Shown here piece after piece: positions 43,815-52,056 of a DNA stretch of 64,000 bases. Position 1 is the stretch's first letter, and every line of letters begins with the position of its first letter. The position numbers were made by a program, and so were the translations under genes. The stretch lies in NCBI GenBank assembly GCA_963731615.1, contig CAVSWD010000005.1, forward strand, positions 248,001 to 312,000. Direction: 5' to 3'. The notes below the pieces were generated by a model. That model was given only the letters and a program-made list of their open reading frames with translations. It did no database searches and was not told where the DNA came from. Origin of the DNA: Gaiellasilicea sp963731615 (GTDB lineage: Bacteria > Actinomycetota > Thermoleophilia > Gaiellales > Gaiellaceae).

Positions 43815-44849
43815 GTGCTGGAGCTCCACTCCCCGGACGGCGCGTTCGACCGAATCGAGGCGTACCTGCGAGAGCGCGGCTTCTTCGCTCCCGGCGGTGA
43901 GGAGCTCGTGGCGGATCTCTACCTCGGCTACGGCCTCTCGGACCCGCTGCGCCGCCGGCGCGAGCCGCCACCGCCGGAGCCGTGCCCGCTGCCGCTCGCG
44001 GCGGTGGCGATTCACGACGCGTCTGAGGGACAGTCCCTGAGACGTGTCCGGATCGGCCAATGGGAGCGGAGCTGGAGCGACGCCGAGTACGCCTCCGCTG
44101 TCGAGGCGGTTCGCGATGCGATCGGTCGCGGCGACGTCTATCAAGTCAACCTCGTCCAACACCTCTCGGCGCCCTTCGAGGGCGATCCGGCTGCGCTGGC
44201 GCCGCTGCTCGCGCCGTTCGCGCCGCGCCTCCTCCGGGGTGACGGCTGGGCGATCGTCTCCGCGTCGCCGGAGCTCTTCCTCGGCCGCCGCGGTCGGCGG
44301 GTGTGGACGTGCCCGATCAAGGGCACGCGGCCGCTCGGGGAGCACGTCGAGGGTGAGAAGGACACGGCGGAGCACGTGATGATCGTCGACCTGGAGCGAA
44401 ACGATCTCTCGCGCGTGTGCGAGCCGGGCTCGGTGCGCTGGCCGGAGCTGATGGCCGAGCGCGAGCTCGCGGGCGTCACCCACCTCGTCTCGACAGTCGA
44501 AGGAACATTGCGCGAGGGGGTCGAGCTCGCCGAGCTACTCGCGGCGACGTTTCCGGGCGGCTCGGTCACCGGTGCGCCGAAGATCGCGGCGCTCGATCTG
44601 ATCGCCGAGCTCGAGCCGGTCGGCCGTGGTGCGTCGATGGGAGCGCTCGGCACCGTCCGCGGCAACGGCGACGTCGAGCTCGCGCTGACGATCCGGACGT
44701 TCGCCGTGTCCGGCGGCCGGATCCACCTCTGGGTCGGCGGCGGGATCGTCTGGGACTCCGAGCCCGACGAGGAGATCGAAGAGTCGTGGACGAAGGCGCG
44801 GCCGCTGCTCGCCGCGATCGGTGCTCCCATCGAGGCCGACGTTCGATGA
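43815..44849 (+). CDS. pabB: Aminodeoxychorismate synthase component I
   Basis: 344 residues, GTG start. Chorismate-binding domain in full: GRGDVYQVNLVQHLSAPFEG, CPIKGTRPLGEHVEGEKDTA (with PIKGTRPR-type loop; KG-T-R), VDLERNDLSRVCEPGSV, PGGSVTGAPKIAALDLI and GALGTVRGNGDVELALTIRT. Makes 4-amino-4-deoxychorismate for folate; anthranilate synthase TrpE is the alternative. The PIKG lysine and lack of the TrpE N-terminus favour PabB. The stop overlaps pabC start (ATGA). pabA is not in the window. Confidence 0.9.
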   Translation: MLELHSPDGAFDRIEAYLRERGFFAPGGEELVADLYLGYGLSDPLRRRREPPPPEPCPLPLAAVAIHDASEGQSLRRVRIGQWERSWSDAEYASAVEAVRDAIGRGDVYQVNLVQHLSAPFEGDPAALAPLLAPFAPRLLRGDGWAIVSASPELFLGRRGRRVWTCPIKGTRPLGEHVEGEKDTAEHVMIVDLERNDLSRVCEPGSVRWPELMAERELAGVTHLVSTVEGTLREGVELAELLAATFPGGSVTGAPKIAALDLIAELEPVGRGASMGALGTVRGNGDVELALTIRTFAVSGGRIHLWVGGGIVWDSEPDEEIEESWTKARPLLAAIGAPIEADVR

Positions 44850-45667
44850 CGGTGCTCTCGCTCGCCGTCGGCGGCCGCGGGGTCGTCGACCCGACCGAGC
44901 CCGTGCTCCGCGCGGACGACGACGCGTTGCTGCGCGGCCGTGCCGCCTTCGAGACGATCCGGGTCTACGAGGGCCGGCCCTTCAAGCTCGCCGAGCACCT
45001 CGACCGGCTTGCAGGATCGGCGGAACGGCTCGGCCTGCCCGACGTCAACCGGCTCGAGCTCGAGGAGCTGTCGCGGCAAGCCCTCGAGGCCGCTGCGACG
45101 CCGGATGCCGTCCTCCGTCTCTTCTGGACGCCGACACCGGTCGCGCTCGCCCTCGTCAGCGAGCTCGCCGACCACTACGACGCGCTCCGGGAGCGAGGCC
45201 AGCGGTTGATCTCGCTGCGCGGCGTGCGTGCCGACGAGCCCTGGCTCCTACCGGGCGTGAAGTCGACGAGCTACGCGGTCAACATCGCCGCAGAGGACGA
45301 GGCGAAGCGTCGTGGCGCCGACGACGCGGTCTTCGTCGACGCGGCGGGCATCGTGCTCGAGGGCCCGACGACGAACGTCTGGTGGCGGCGCGGTGACACG
45401 CTCTACACGCCGTCGCTCGACCTCGGCATCCTCGCCGGCGTCACCCGCGCCACCGTTCTCGAGCTCGCACAGACGGCCGGCTACCCGGTCGAGGAAGGCC
45501 GCTTCCCGCTCGCAGCGCTCGCCGAGGCCGACGAAGCGTTCACCTCCTCGTCCGTGCGCGAGCTGATGCCCGTGACCGAGCTCGACGGAGCGCCCGTGGG
45601 CCGTGGCCCCGCTGCCGACGAGCTCCAGGCCGCGCTCAGAGAGGCGGCCGGGGCTACACGACCCTGA
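44846..45667 (+). CDS. pabC: Aminotransferase class IV; probable aminodeoxychorismate lyase
   Basis: 273 residues, PLP fold type IV. LLRGRAAFETIRVYEGRPFK (R-G-x-x-x-F-E-T-I-R), the PLP Lys in LLPGVKSTSYAVNIAAEDEA, VFVDAAGIVLEGPTTNVWW and LGILAGVTRATVLELAQT are all standard. Splits aminodeoxychorismate to p-aminobenzoate and pyruvate; D-amino acid or branched-chain aminotransferases share the fold. The ATGA overlap with pabB supports the folate role. Confidence 0.88.
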   Translation: MTVLSLAVGGRGVVDPTEPVLRADDDALLRGRAAFETIRVYEGRPFKLAEHLDRLAGSAERLGLPDVNRLELEELSRQALEAAATPDAVLRLFWTPTPVALALVSELADHYDALRERGQRLISLRGVRADEPWLLPGVKSTSYAVNIAAEDEAKRRGADDAVFVDAAGIVLEGPTTNVWWRRGDTLYTPSLDLGILAGVTRATVLELAQTAGYPVEEGRFPLAALAEADEAFTSSSVRELMPVTELDGAPVGRGPAADELQAALREAAGATRP

Positions 45668-45695
45668 GGCGCTCCGCCAAGGCTACGCTGTCCGC

Positions 45696-46482
45696 ATGAG
45701 CACGATTCGTCTCGGTGGGATGGCGCTCGCAAACGGTGTGCTCGTGCACGGGCCGACCTCGTGGGCGTGCGCGATCCGCACCGACGACGGCGCGATCAAG
45801 GTCGCCTCCGCGCGCAAGTGGCTGCTCGCGACCAGGATCCAGCAGCCGTTCCTGCGCGGCCCAGTTCGCCTGGCCGAGTCGTTCGCCGTCATCCCGGAGC
45901 TGCGGCGGCGGCTGCCCGAGGCGCGGCTGCCCTTCGAGCGGCCGTCCGTGCTCGCAGCGGCGCTCCTCAGCGGCGTGACCGTCCAGGCGATCCGCCGCTC
46001 GGACCGCGTCAGCGAGTCGGCGCGGGAGCTGCTGGCCGGAGCGCTCTCGCTGGCTCCGGCGCTGATGGCCCTGCGAGGCGGCGAGCTCGCCGCCTATCAC
46101 GGCGCCGAGCACGTCTCGATCGGGACCTACGAGCACGGTGAGAAGCGCGCGAAGGAGCACGAGCGCTGCGGCTCGCACCTGATCGGGCCGCTCCTGCGTC
46201 GCCACCGCCGCGGGTAACCTCCTCGCGTCGCGCGCCCCCGCCGACCTGCGTAAGCCGGCTCGGGTCGCAGCGTCCCTCGGCGCGATCGGCAGCGCAGTCG
46301 AGGTCTTCGCCTGGATGACCCGCCACCCTCGCCACCCGCTCGCGAAGGCGCTGGCCAGGCCCGGTCACGAGCTGCAGCACCGGATCGCGACAGCCGAGCC
46401 GTCGGCGGAGCAGCTCGAGGTCGCGAACGCCGCGCTCGCCGCCTGCCTGGAGCTGGAAGATGGCGACCCGAGAGCGAACTAG
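45696..46482 (+). CDS. YqhQ-like DUF1385 protein, one apparent frameshift
   Basis: About 261 residues. LGGMALANGVLVHGPTSWAC and GELAAYHGAEHVSIGTYEHG (the AEH motif) are DUF1385 signatures. The frame changes near 46195 after HLIGPLL to VATAAGNLLASRAPADLRKP, FAWMTRHPRHPLAKALARPG and QLEVANAALAACLEL, which is the expected C-terminus. The 3' end overlaps the pncB start by ~23 bases. Family role unknown; usually membrane associated, but the clear hydrophobic segments are limited here (SLAPALMAL region). Confidence 0.75.
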
Positions 46483-47548
46483 GCCGGGCCGCCTCCCGCC
46501 CGAGATCTTCGACCTGCCGGTCGAGAAGATGCGGGAGGGCTACTACACCGACGCGTACTTCAACCACACGCGCGAGACACTGCTGCAGGACGGACGGCGG
46601 CCCCGGGTCGTGATGCAGGTCTTCCAGCGGAACCAGGCGATGCTCGGCGGCACCGACGAGGCGATCGCAGTCCTCAAGCTCTGCTCGGACGACTGGGACG
46701 CGCTCACCGTCCACGCGCTCCATGACGGCGACCGGATCGAGCCCTGGGAGACGGTGCTGACGATCGAGGGCGACTACACGCTCTTCGCCCACCTCGAGAC
46801 CGTCTACCTCGGCGTCCTCACACGGCGCACGCTGATCACGACGAACACGGCCCGAGTCGTCGAGGCGGCCAACGGCAAGCCGATCATCTTCATGCCCGCC
46901 AGGCACGACCATCACCGCGTGCAGACCGGGGACGGCTACGCGGCCTACGTCGCCGGCGCGATGATCGGAGCGCCGATCGGCGTCACCTCCGACGCCCAGG
47001 CGTCCTGGTGGGGCGGCCGCGGCGTCGGCACCGTCCCGCATGCGCTGATCGCCTCCTACGGCGGTAACACCGTCTTGGCCGCGACGAAGTTCGCCGAGTG
47101 GGCGAGCGAGGACATGAACATCGTCGTCCTCGTCGACTTCGAGAACGACTCCGTGCGAACCGCCCTCGAGGTGGCGCGGGCGCTCGGGCCGCGGCTCTGG
47201 GGCGTTCGGCTCGATACGTCGGCCCAGCTCGTCGACCGCTCGCTCTGGGACGAGCTGGGCGATTTCGACCCGCGCGGAGTCAATGAGCGGCTCGTCCGCA
47301 AGGTGCGCGACGCGCTCGATCGGGACGGCTTCGAGCAGGTGAAGATCGTCGCCTCCGGCGGCTTCACCGTCGACAAGATCGAGGCGTTCGAGCGCGCGGG
47401 CGTTCCGGTGGATGCTTACGGGATCGGCTCGTCGCTGATCCGCGGCCAGAACGACTTCACGGGCGACATCGTGATGACCGACGGACGCCCGTCGGCGAAG
47501 GTCGGCCGCCGCTACAGGTCGAACCCGCGGCTCGAGCTGGTGACGTAG
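46460..47548 (+). CDS. pncB: Nicotinate phosphoribosyltransferase
   Basis: 362 residues. Makes nicotinate mononucleotide from nicotinate and PRPP in NAD salvage. The substrate-tunnel motif EGYYTDAYFNHTRETLLQDG, LETVYLGVLTRRTLITTNTA, PARHDHHRVQTGDGYAAYV and KIVASGGFTVDKIEAFERAG, with GIGSSLIRGQNDFTGDIVM near the end, are typical of the bacterial/archaeal short NAPRTase form. Convergent with the nicotinamidase-like gene: together they form a two-step salvage pair. A weak stem GTTGCT-CTG-AGCAAC follows the stop. Confidence 0.95.
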   Translation: MATRERTRPGRLPPEIFDLPVEKMREGYYTDAYFNHTRETLLQDGRRPRVVMQVFQRNQAMLGGTDEAIAVLKLCSDDWDALTVHALHDGDRIEPWETVLTIEGDYTLFAHLETVYLGVLTRRTLITTNTARVVEAANGKPIIFMPARHDHHRVQTGDGYAAYVAGAMIGAPIGVTSDAQASWWGGRGVGTVPHALIASYGGNTVLAATKFAEWASEDMNIVVLVDFENDSVRTALEVARALGPRLWGVRLDTSAQLVDRSLWDELGDFDPRGVNERLVRKVRDALDRDGFEQVKIVASGGFTVDKIEAFERAGVPVDAYGIGSSLIRGQNDFTGDIVMTDGRPSAKVGRRYRSNPRLELVT

Positions 47549-47579
47549 TTGCTCTGAGCAACGAAGTCCTTCGCGCCGG

Positions 47580-48617
47580 TCACCCGCCGAACGACTCGCC
47601 GACGACGCCCGGCCACTCGGCGAGCGGCTGATCCGACCGGACGAGGTGGGCCCCCGAGGCGGCGAAGCGCGCGAACGCCTCGTCGCCCTGCTCGGTGTGG
47701 TCGACCGAGCCGGGCACGACCACGGACGACGTGCAGTCCTCGAGCAGGTAGACCTTCGCCTCGAGCCCTCGCTCCCGTACGTTCGGGTCGCTGAGGAGGT
47801 CGTCGATCGTCCAGGCAACGCAGTGGCTCTTCGCCTCGCCGGCGATCACGACCGCGTCGTACTGGAGCAGCCGCTCGATCAGCGGCTGGTTGCGCTTCCC
47901 GAGCGGCTCCCCTTCGAGATCGAACTCCACCTCCGGCCCGAGCATCGAGTAGTGCTCGGTCAGCGGGTTGTCGCCCTTGGGCTGGAAGTCGAGCGGCGCG
48001 TAGCGGGCGATCGAGTGGAAGAAGAGCGCCTCCTCGACCGGGGACGCGAGTGCGTGGCCGATCCCGCCGAGCATGGCGTGGAACGGCCAGACGGTGAGGC
48101 TGTACTTGCCACCCTCCTCGAGCGTCCGCGTGTAGTGCCGCAGGTGCTGCTCGGCGTTCCCTGGATCGAGGCCTAGCCCTGCCGCCGCGGCCGCGCTGAA
48201 GTGCCAGCGTCCAGCATCGACCTCCTCGGCGGTCACGTTCGTGAACGGCTCCGGGTGGCGGCCCTGCTCGTCGGCGAGGAGGATCCGGTGAAAGATCTGG
48301 AGCGCTTGATGAGTGTCCAGCGTCGGCACGATGCGGGTCAGCGCGTCGAGATTCCGGTAGACGAACTCGCTGAGGCGGCGCACGTCGTCGAGGGCGCCTG
48401 TCCCCGAGCGGCCGGCGACGAAGAGCTCGAAGCCGGGGGTGCAGAAGGTGTTCTGCATGTCGACGACGACCAGCGCAATCCGTAGGCGATCCTCCGCTGC
48501 CGGCTTCAGGGCGTGCTGCTCACGCCAGTGCTGAGCGTCCTCAAAGCGGGCCGCGTAGTCGACCCGCCAGACCTCGCCGACGCGATCCGGGTCCCAGTGC
48601 GGCGGCAGCGGCAGCAT
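47580..48617 (-). CDS. Isochorismatase-fold cysteine hydrolase, probable nicotinamidase
   Basis: 345 residues, longer than the ~200 of ordinary PncA because of an N-terminal ~45 residue extension and inserts. Triad: Asp in VVVDMQNTFCTPGFE (~55), Lys in GGKYSLTVWPFHAML (~180) and Cys in EAKSHCVAWTIDDLL (~255). The substrate is not certain, but convergence with pncB suggests hydrolysis of nicotinamide to nicotinate. Other amidases of the fold (ureidoacrylate, biuret, carbamoylsarcosine) remain possible. Confidence 0.8.
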   Translation of the reverse strand: MLPLPPHWDPDRVGEVWRVDYAARFEDAQHWREQHALKPAAEDRLRIALVVVDMQNTFCTPGFELFVAGRSGTGALDDVRRLSEFVYRNLDALTRIVPTLDTHQALQIFHRILLADEQGRHPEPFTNVTAEEVDAGRWHFSAAAAAGLGLDPGNAEQHLRHYTRTLEEGGKYSLTVWPFHAMLGGIGHALASPVEEALFFHSIARYAPLDFQPKGDNPLTEHYSMLGPEVEFDLEGEPLGKRNQPLIERLLQYDAVVIAGEAKSHCVAWTIDDLLSDPNVRERGLEAKVYLLEDCTSSVVVPGSVDHTEQGDEAFARFAASGAHLVRSDQPLAEWPGVVGESFGG

Positions 48618-48634
48618 GGCTCTAGTCTAGGTCC

Positions 48635-49171
48635 GTGCGTCCGCCGCTCGTCGAGAAGGCGCTCGCCCTGGCGCGGGAGCTCGCCTTCGAGCGCTCCTGC
48701 AGCGAGGAGGCGGGGCGACTGCTCCAGGTGCTCGCGGGCGTACGGGGACTCGAGCGCGTTGCGGAGATCGGGACGGGCGCCGGCGTCGGCTCCGCCTGGA
48801 TCCTCTCCGCTCTCGGTCCGGACGTCAGCTTCGTCACCGTCGAGCTCGACGAAACGCGGGCAGGGAAGGCCGCGAGCCTCTTCGTCGATGATCCAAACGC
48901 GCGAGTGCTGCAGGGAGAGTGGAGCGAGCTGCTGCCCGGCGAGGCGCCGTTCGACCTCCTTTTCGCCGACGGCGGCAAGGCGAAGTACGACGAGGAGCTG
49001 GTGGGACTGCTTGCACCGGGTGCCATCCTGATGCTGGACGACCTGACGCCCGGGTACGCCGATCCCGATCCGGTGCGAGAGCTCTGGCTGCGCCACCCGC
49101 GACTGGCGGCGGTGGAGCTCCAGATCTCGCCCCGCGAGGCCGTGATCGTCGGCACACTTCAGCCTCGGTGA
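48635..49171 (+). CDS. O-methyltransferase (CCoAOMT-like)
   Basis: 178 residues from GTG 48635. Caffeoyl-CoA/catechol O-methyltransferase type: LERVAEIGTGAGVGSAWILSA (motif I), VSFVTVELDETRAGKAASLF, FDLLFADGGKAKYDEELVGL (metal Asp normally here) and AILMLDDLTPGYADP (D-D). Divergent from the nicotinamidase-like gene, 17 bases between starts. Substrate unknown. Confidence 0.88.
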   Translation: MRPPLVEKALALARELAFERSCSEEAGRLLQVLAGVRGLERVAEIGTGAGVGSAWILSALGPDVSFVTVELDETRAGKAASLFVDDPNARVLQGEWSELLPGEAPFDLLFADGGKAKYDEELVGLLAPGAILMLDDLTPGYADPDPVRELWLRHPRLAAVELQISPREAVIVGTLQPR

Positions 49172-49193
49172 AGAACTGCCGATAGGAGGCTCG

Positions 49194-50819
49194 ATGCCGG
49201 ATGTGGGGGGATTCTTCGATCAGCTTGCCAGCTATGCGCTGACCTGGTTGCCGCTCGTCTTCTTCGGCCTGATCATCTACCTGCTCTGGCGCACCCTCGC
49301 CTTCATGCCGCGCGTCAAGCCGGCGAAGCTGGAAGCGAGCGCGAGCTCCTCGGTGAGCTGGAACGACGTCGCCGGCGTCGAGGAGGCCAAGGCCGAGCTG
49401 CGCGAGGTCGTCGACTTCCTCCGCCATCCCAAGCGATTTCAGCGGCTGGGCGCCCGCGTACCGAAGGGAATCCTGCTCTACGGGCCGCCGGGCACGGGCA
49501 AGACCCTCCTGGCACGCGCCGTTGCGAAGGAGTCGGGGGCGAAGTTCTACTCCCAGAGCGCGTCGGCCTTCGTGGAGATGTTCGCCGGCCTCGGTGCGTC
49601 CCGCATCCGCAAGCTGTTCGAAGAGGCGCGGAAGAATGCGCCCGCGATCGTGTTCATCGACGAGCTGGACGCCGTCGGCACCGCCCGGCAGGGCGGCGGC
49701 TTCCACCGTGAGCACGACCAGACACTGAACCAGTTGCTCGTCGAGCTCGACGGCTTCGACGAGGCGGCGCAGGTGATCGTGATGGGCGCCTCGAACCGGC
49801 TCCAGGATCTCGACCCCGCTCTGCTCCGCCCCGGCCGGTTCGACCGGCAGGTGCTGGTGTCCACGCCCGACCTCGCAGGCCGCGAGGCGATTCTGCTCGT
49901 GCATACACGGGGCAAGCCACTCGCCGCCGGCGTGGATCTCGCAATGATCTCGCGCCAGACCGCGGGGCTCACCGGCGCCGACCTCGCCAACCTCTGCAAC
50001 GAGGCCGCGATCTTCGCCGGCCGCCAGGAGCGCACGACGATCCTGATGGAGGACTTCGACGGCGCCATGGAGCGCGTCGTTGCCGGCATGCAGCAGCGCC
50101 GCGTCGTCACCGAGAAGGAGAAGCGGATCCTCGCCTACCACGAGGCGGGCCACGCTCTGGTCGCCCACCTGATGGGCGACCTGCTTCCGATCCAGAAGGT
50201 GACGATCGTCGGGCGCGGCGACTCGCTCGGGTACGCCTACTACCTGCCGCTCGAGGAGCGCTACCTGCACACGAAGGAGGAGTTCATCGACGTGATGAAG
50301 GTCGCGCTCGCCGGCCGCGCCGCAGAGCACATCGTCTTCGGCCGGGTCACGAACGGCGCCTCGAACGACCTCGAGAAGGTGACCGAGATCGCCCGCGCGA
50401 TGGTGTTCGAGTACGGCATGTCGGAAGCTTCCCCCTCGCGCACGATGCGGGCCGACAACTACGCGCTCTCGGAGGAGACCAAGCGCCTACGCGACTCCGA
50501 GCAGGCGCGCCTGACCGACCATGCGTACGACGAGGCGCAGCGGCTGCTGGTCAAGCACCGCGTCTCGCTCGACCGCGTCGCGCTACAGCTGCTCGAGCGC
50601 GAGACGCTCACCCGGGAAGAGCTCCACGAGCTGCTCAGCGAGATCGGGCCCGAATCGCGATCGTCGGAGACGGTCGGAACAGTGCGTGCTCTGCCGGTCG
50701 CGCTGCCGCGGCCGAAATCCGCCACCGGGAGCGGCCGGGCCGCCGCAGGCGGCCCCTTTAGGGGATCTTCGCGCGATGAGCATCCGCATCCGCGGATGCT
50801 CATCCTGCGCAGGAGCTAG
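49194..50819 (+). CDS. FtsH-like AAA+ zinc metalloprotease, short membrane part
   Basis: 541 residues versus ~610-650 for FtsH. One TM segment (WLPLVFFGLIIYLLWRTLAF, ~18-38) replaces the usual two TMs plus periplasmic domain. AAA+ module: GILLYGPPGTGKTLLARAV, IVFIDELDAVGTARQGG, LLRPGRFDRQVLV; protease zinc site ILAYHEAGHALVAHL with third ligand in NGASNDLEKVTEIARAM. Sister to FtsH that degrades membrane and soluble proteins. The last ~20 codons (AAGGPFRGSSRDEHPHPRM onward) are the intergenic repeat copy 2 read as protein, so the natural C-terminus was replaced or extended by it. Confidence 0.9.
   Translation: MPDVGGFFDQLASYALTWLPLVFFGLIIYLLWRTLAFMPRVKPAKLEASASSSVSWNDVAGVEEAKAELREVVDFLRHPKRFQRLGARVPKGILLYGPPGTGKTLLARAVAKESGAKFYSQSASAFVEMFAGLGASRIRKLFEEARKNAPAIVFIDELDAVGTARQGGGFHREHDQTLNQLLVELDGFDEAAQVIVMGASNRLQDLDPALLRPGRFDRQVLVSTPDLAGREAILLVHTRGKPLAAGVDLAMISRQTAGLTGADLANLCNEAAIFAGRQERTTILMEDFDGAMERVVAGMQQRRVVTEKEKRILAYHEAGHALVAHLMGDLLPIQKVTIVGRGDSLGYAYYLPLEERYLHTKEEFIDVMKVALAGRAAEHIVFGRVTNGASNDLEKVTEIARAMVFEYGMSEASPSRTMRADNYALSEETKRLRDSEQARLTDHAYDEAQRLLVKHRVSLDRVALQLLERETLTREELHELLSEIGPESRSSETVGTVRALPVALPRPKSATGSGRAAAGGPFRGSSRDEHPHPRMLILRRS
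50737..50810 (+). repeat. Double-hairpin intergenic repeat, copy 2 (inside the ftsH-like 3' end)
   Basis: Hairpin 1 GGGCCGCC-GCA-GGCGGCCC (50737-50755), spacer CTTTAGGGGATCTTCGCGCG, hairpin 2 ATGAGCATCCGC-ATCC-GCGGATGCTCAT (50776-50803), tail CCTGCGC. The long stem is perfect (12 pairs) though its outer half differs in sequence from copy 1. Confidence 0.75.
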
Positions 50820-50828
50820 CATCGCGCT

Positions 50829-51233
50829 GTGGTCGCCCGCGGCATTCATCATCTCGGCGTTGCCGTGACCGACCTCGACGCAGCGCTCGATACGTACGCT
50901 CGTTACTTCGGCGGTGAGCTCGAGCACCGCGCCGTCGTCGAGGCCCAGGGCGTCGAGGCGGCGGCAATGCTCGTCGGCTCGGGCCGGGTCGAGCTGCTCG
51001 AGCCGCTGGGGGCCGAGACGCCTATCGGCAGGTTCCTGGCGAGCCGCGGCCCGGGGATGCACCACGTCGCCTACGAAGTCGACGACGTCCGCACGGCGCT
51101 CGACTCGCTCTCAGCCGAGGGTGCCGAGCTGATCGACGCCGAGCCACACGAGGGCCTCTTCGGGCTCCAGGTCGCATTCGTCCATCCCGACGCCGTCCAC
51201 GGCGTCCTGACAGAGGTGGTTGCCAGTGGCTGA
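50829..51233 (+). CDS. mce: Methylmalonyl-CoA epimerase
   Basis: 134 residues, GTG start. VOC fold with family residues: GIHHLGVAVTDLDAALDTY (metal His), VELLEPLGAETPIGRFLASR (Glu and loop), GPGMHHVAYEVDDVRTALD (metal His) and VHGVLTEVVASG (Glu). Converts (2S)- and (2R)-methylmalonyl-CoA on the way from propionyl-CoA to succinyl-CoA. Fits with the MmsA output of propionyl-CoA. Mutase and carboxylase genes are outside the window. Confidence 0.9.
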   Translation: MVARGIHHLGVAVTDLDAALDTYARYFGGELEHRAVVEAQGVEAAAMLVGSGRVELLEPLGAETPIGRFLASRGPGMHHVAYEVDDVRTALDSLSAEGAELIDAEPHEGLFGLQVAFVHPDAVHGVLTEVVASG

Positions 51234-51453
51234 CGCCGATTCCGTCCGCATCGAGCTCGCCTTCGACGGCGGGCCGAGTCTCTCCGCCATCATCACCGTC
51301 CAGGGCGCCGACGAGCTCGAGCGCGCCCTCGCAACCGAGGCAGGCGGCACCGTCATGATCGACTCGGCCGACGGCCGCTATACGGTGGCTCTCGCGCGTG
51401 TCGTCTACATGAAGCGGTACGCACGCGAATCGCGCGTCGGGTTCGGGATCTAA
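51226..51453 (+). CDS. DUF3107-like small protein
   Basis: 75 residues from GTG 51226, overlapping the epimerase stop by 8 bases, so translated in coupling. Single beta-rich domain: VRIELAFDGGPSLSAIITVQ, then VMIDSADGRYTVALARVVYM and an ending RESRVGFGI like the R-x-VGFG end of actinobacterial DUF3107 proteins. Function unknown. Similarity is judged from pattern only. Confidence 0.6.
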   Translation: MADADSVRIELAFDGGPSLSAIITVQGADELERALATEAGGTVMIDSADGRYTVALARVVYMKRYARESRVGFGI

Positions 51454-51477
51454 GCCACGGGGCACCTGTCTCTCCGG

Positions 51478-52056
51478 ATGGCCGAGACGACGCAGAGCGC
51501 CCCTTCCGGTGCCGAGATTCGCAAGCTGGTCGAGCGCGGCCAGGCGGGCGACCGTGCAGCGCTGGAGGAGCTGTACCTGATCCACTTCGACCGGATCTAC
51601 AGCTACTTGCACGTGACCGTGGGCAACCGCCACGACGCCGAGGATCTGACGACCCAGACCTTTTTGCGGATGCTCGAGTCGATCGGCAAGTTCCGCTTCC
51701 AGTCGGCGCCGTTCTCGGCCTGGCTCTTCCGGATCGCGCACAACCTCTCGATGGATCACTTCCGCGCCAACAAGCGCTGGCAGCCGGAGGAAGACGTGCC
51801 CGAGCCGGCCGGGTCGGAGGAGCGCTCCGCCGAAGACGAAGCATTCCAGTCGATCGGGCGCCAGTCGATGCTCGAGCTGATCGACTCGCTCTCCCACGAG
51901 CAGCAGCAGGTGCTGACGCTCAAGTTCGTCTTCAACTTCTCGAACGGCGACGTGGCCACGATCCTCGACAAGAACGAGGGCGCCGTGAAGTCGCTGCAGC
52001 ATCGTGCGCTCGTCTCGCTCCAGAAGCAGATCGCCGGCAGCAAAGAATCGGGCTAG
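51478..52056 (+). CDS. ECF-type RNA polymerase sigma factor
   Basis: 192 residues with sigma region 2 (ALEELYLIHFDRIYSYLHV, DAEDLTTQTFLRMLESIGKF, FSAWLFRIAHNLSMDHFRAN) and region 4 (SLSHEQQQVLTLKFVFNFSN, AILDKNEGAVKSLQHRALVS). Recruits RNA polymerase to a specific regulon. No anti-sigma gene is adjacent (next gene is a P-loop protein starting directly after the stop), so its control is not visible. Other cues (extension, sensor domain) are absent. Confidence 0.93.
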   Translation: MAETTQSAPSGAEIRKLVERGQAGDRAALEELYLIHFDRIYSYLHVTVGNRHDAEDLTTQTFLRMLESIGKFRFQSAPFSAWLFRIAHNLSMDHFRANKRWQPEEDVPEPAGSEERSAEDEAFQSIGRQSMLELIDSLSHEQQQVLTLKFVFNFSNGDVATILDKNEGAVKSLQHRALVSLQKQIAGSKESG

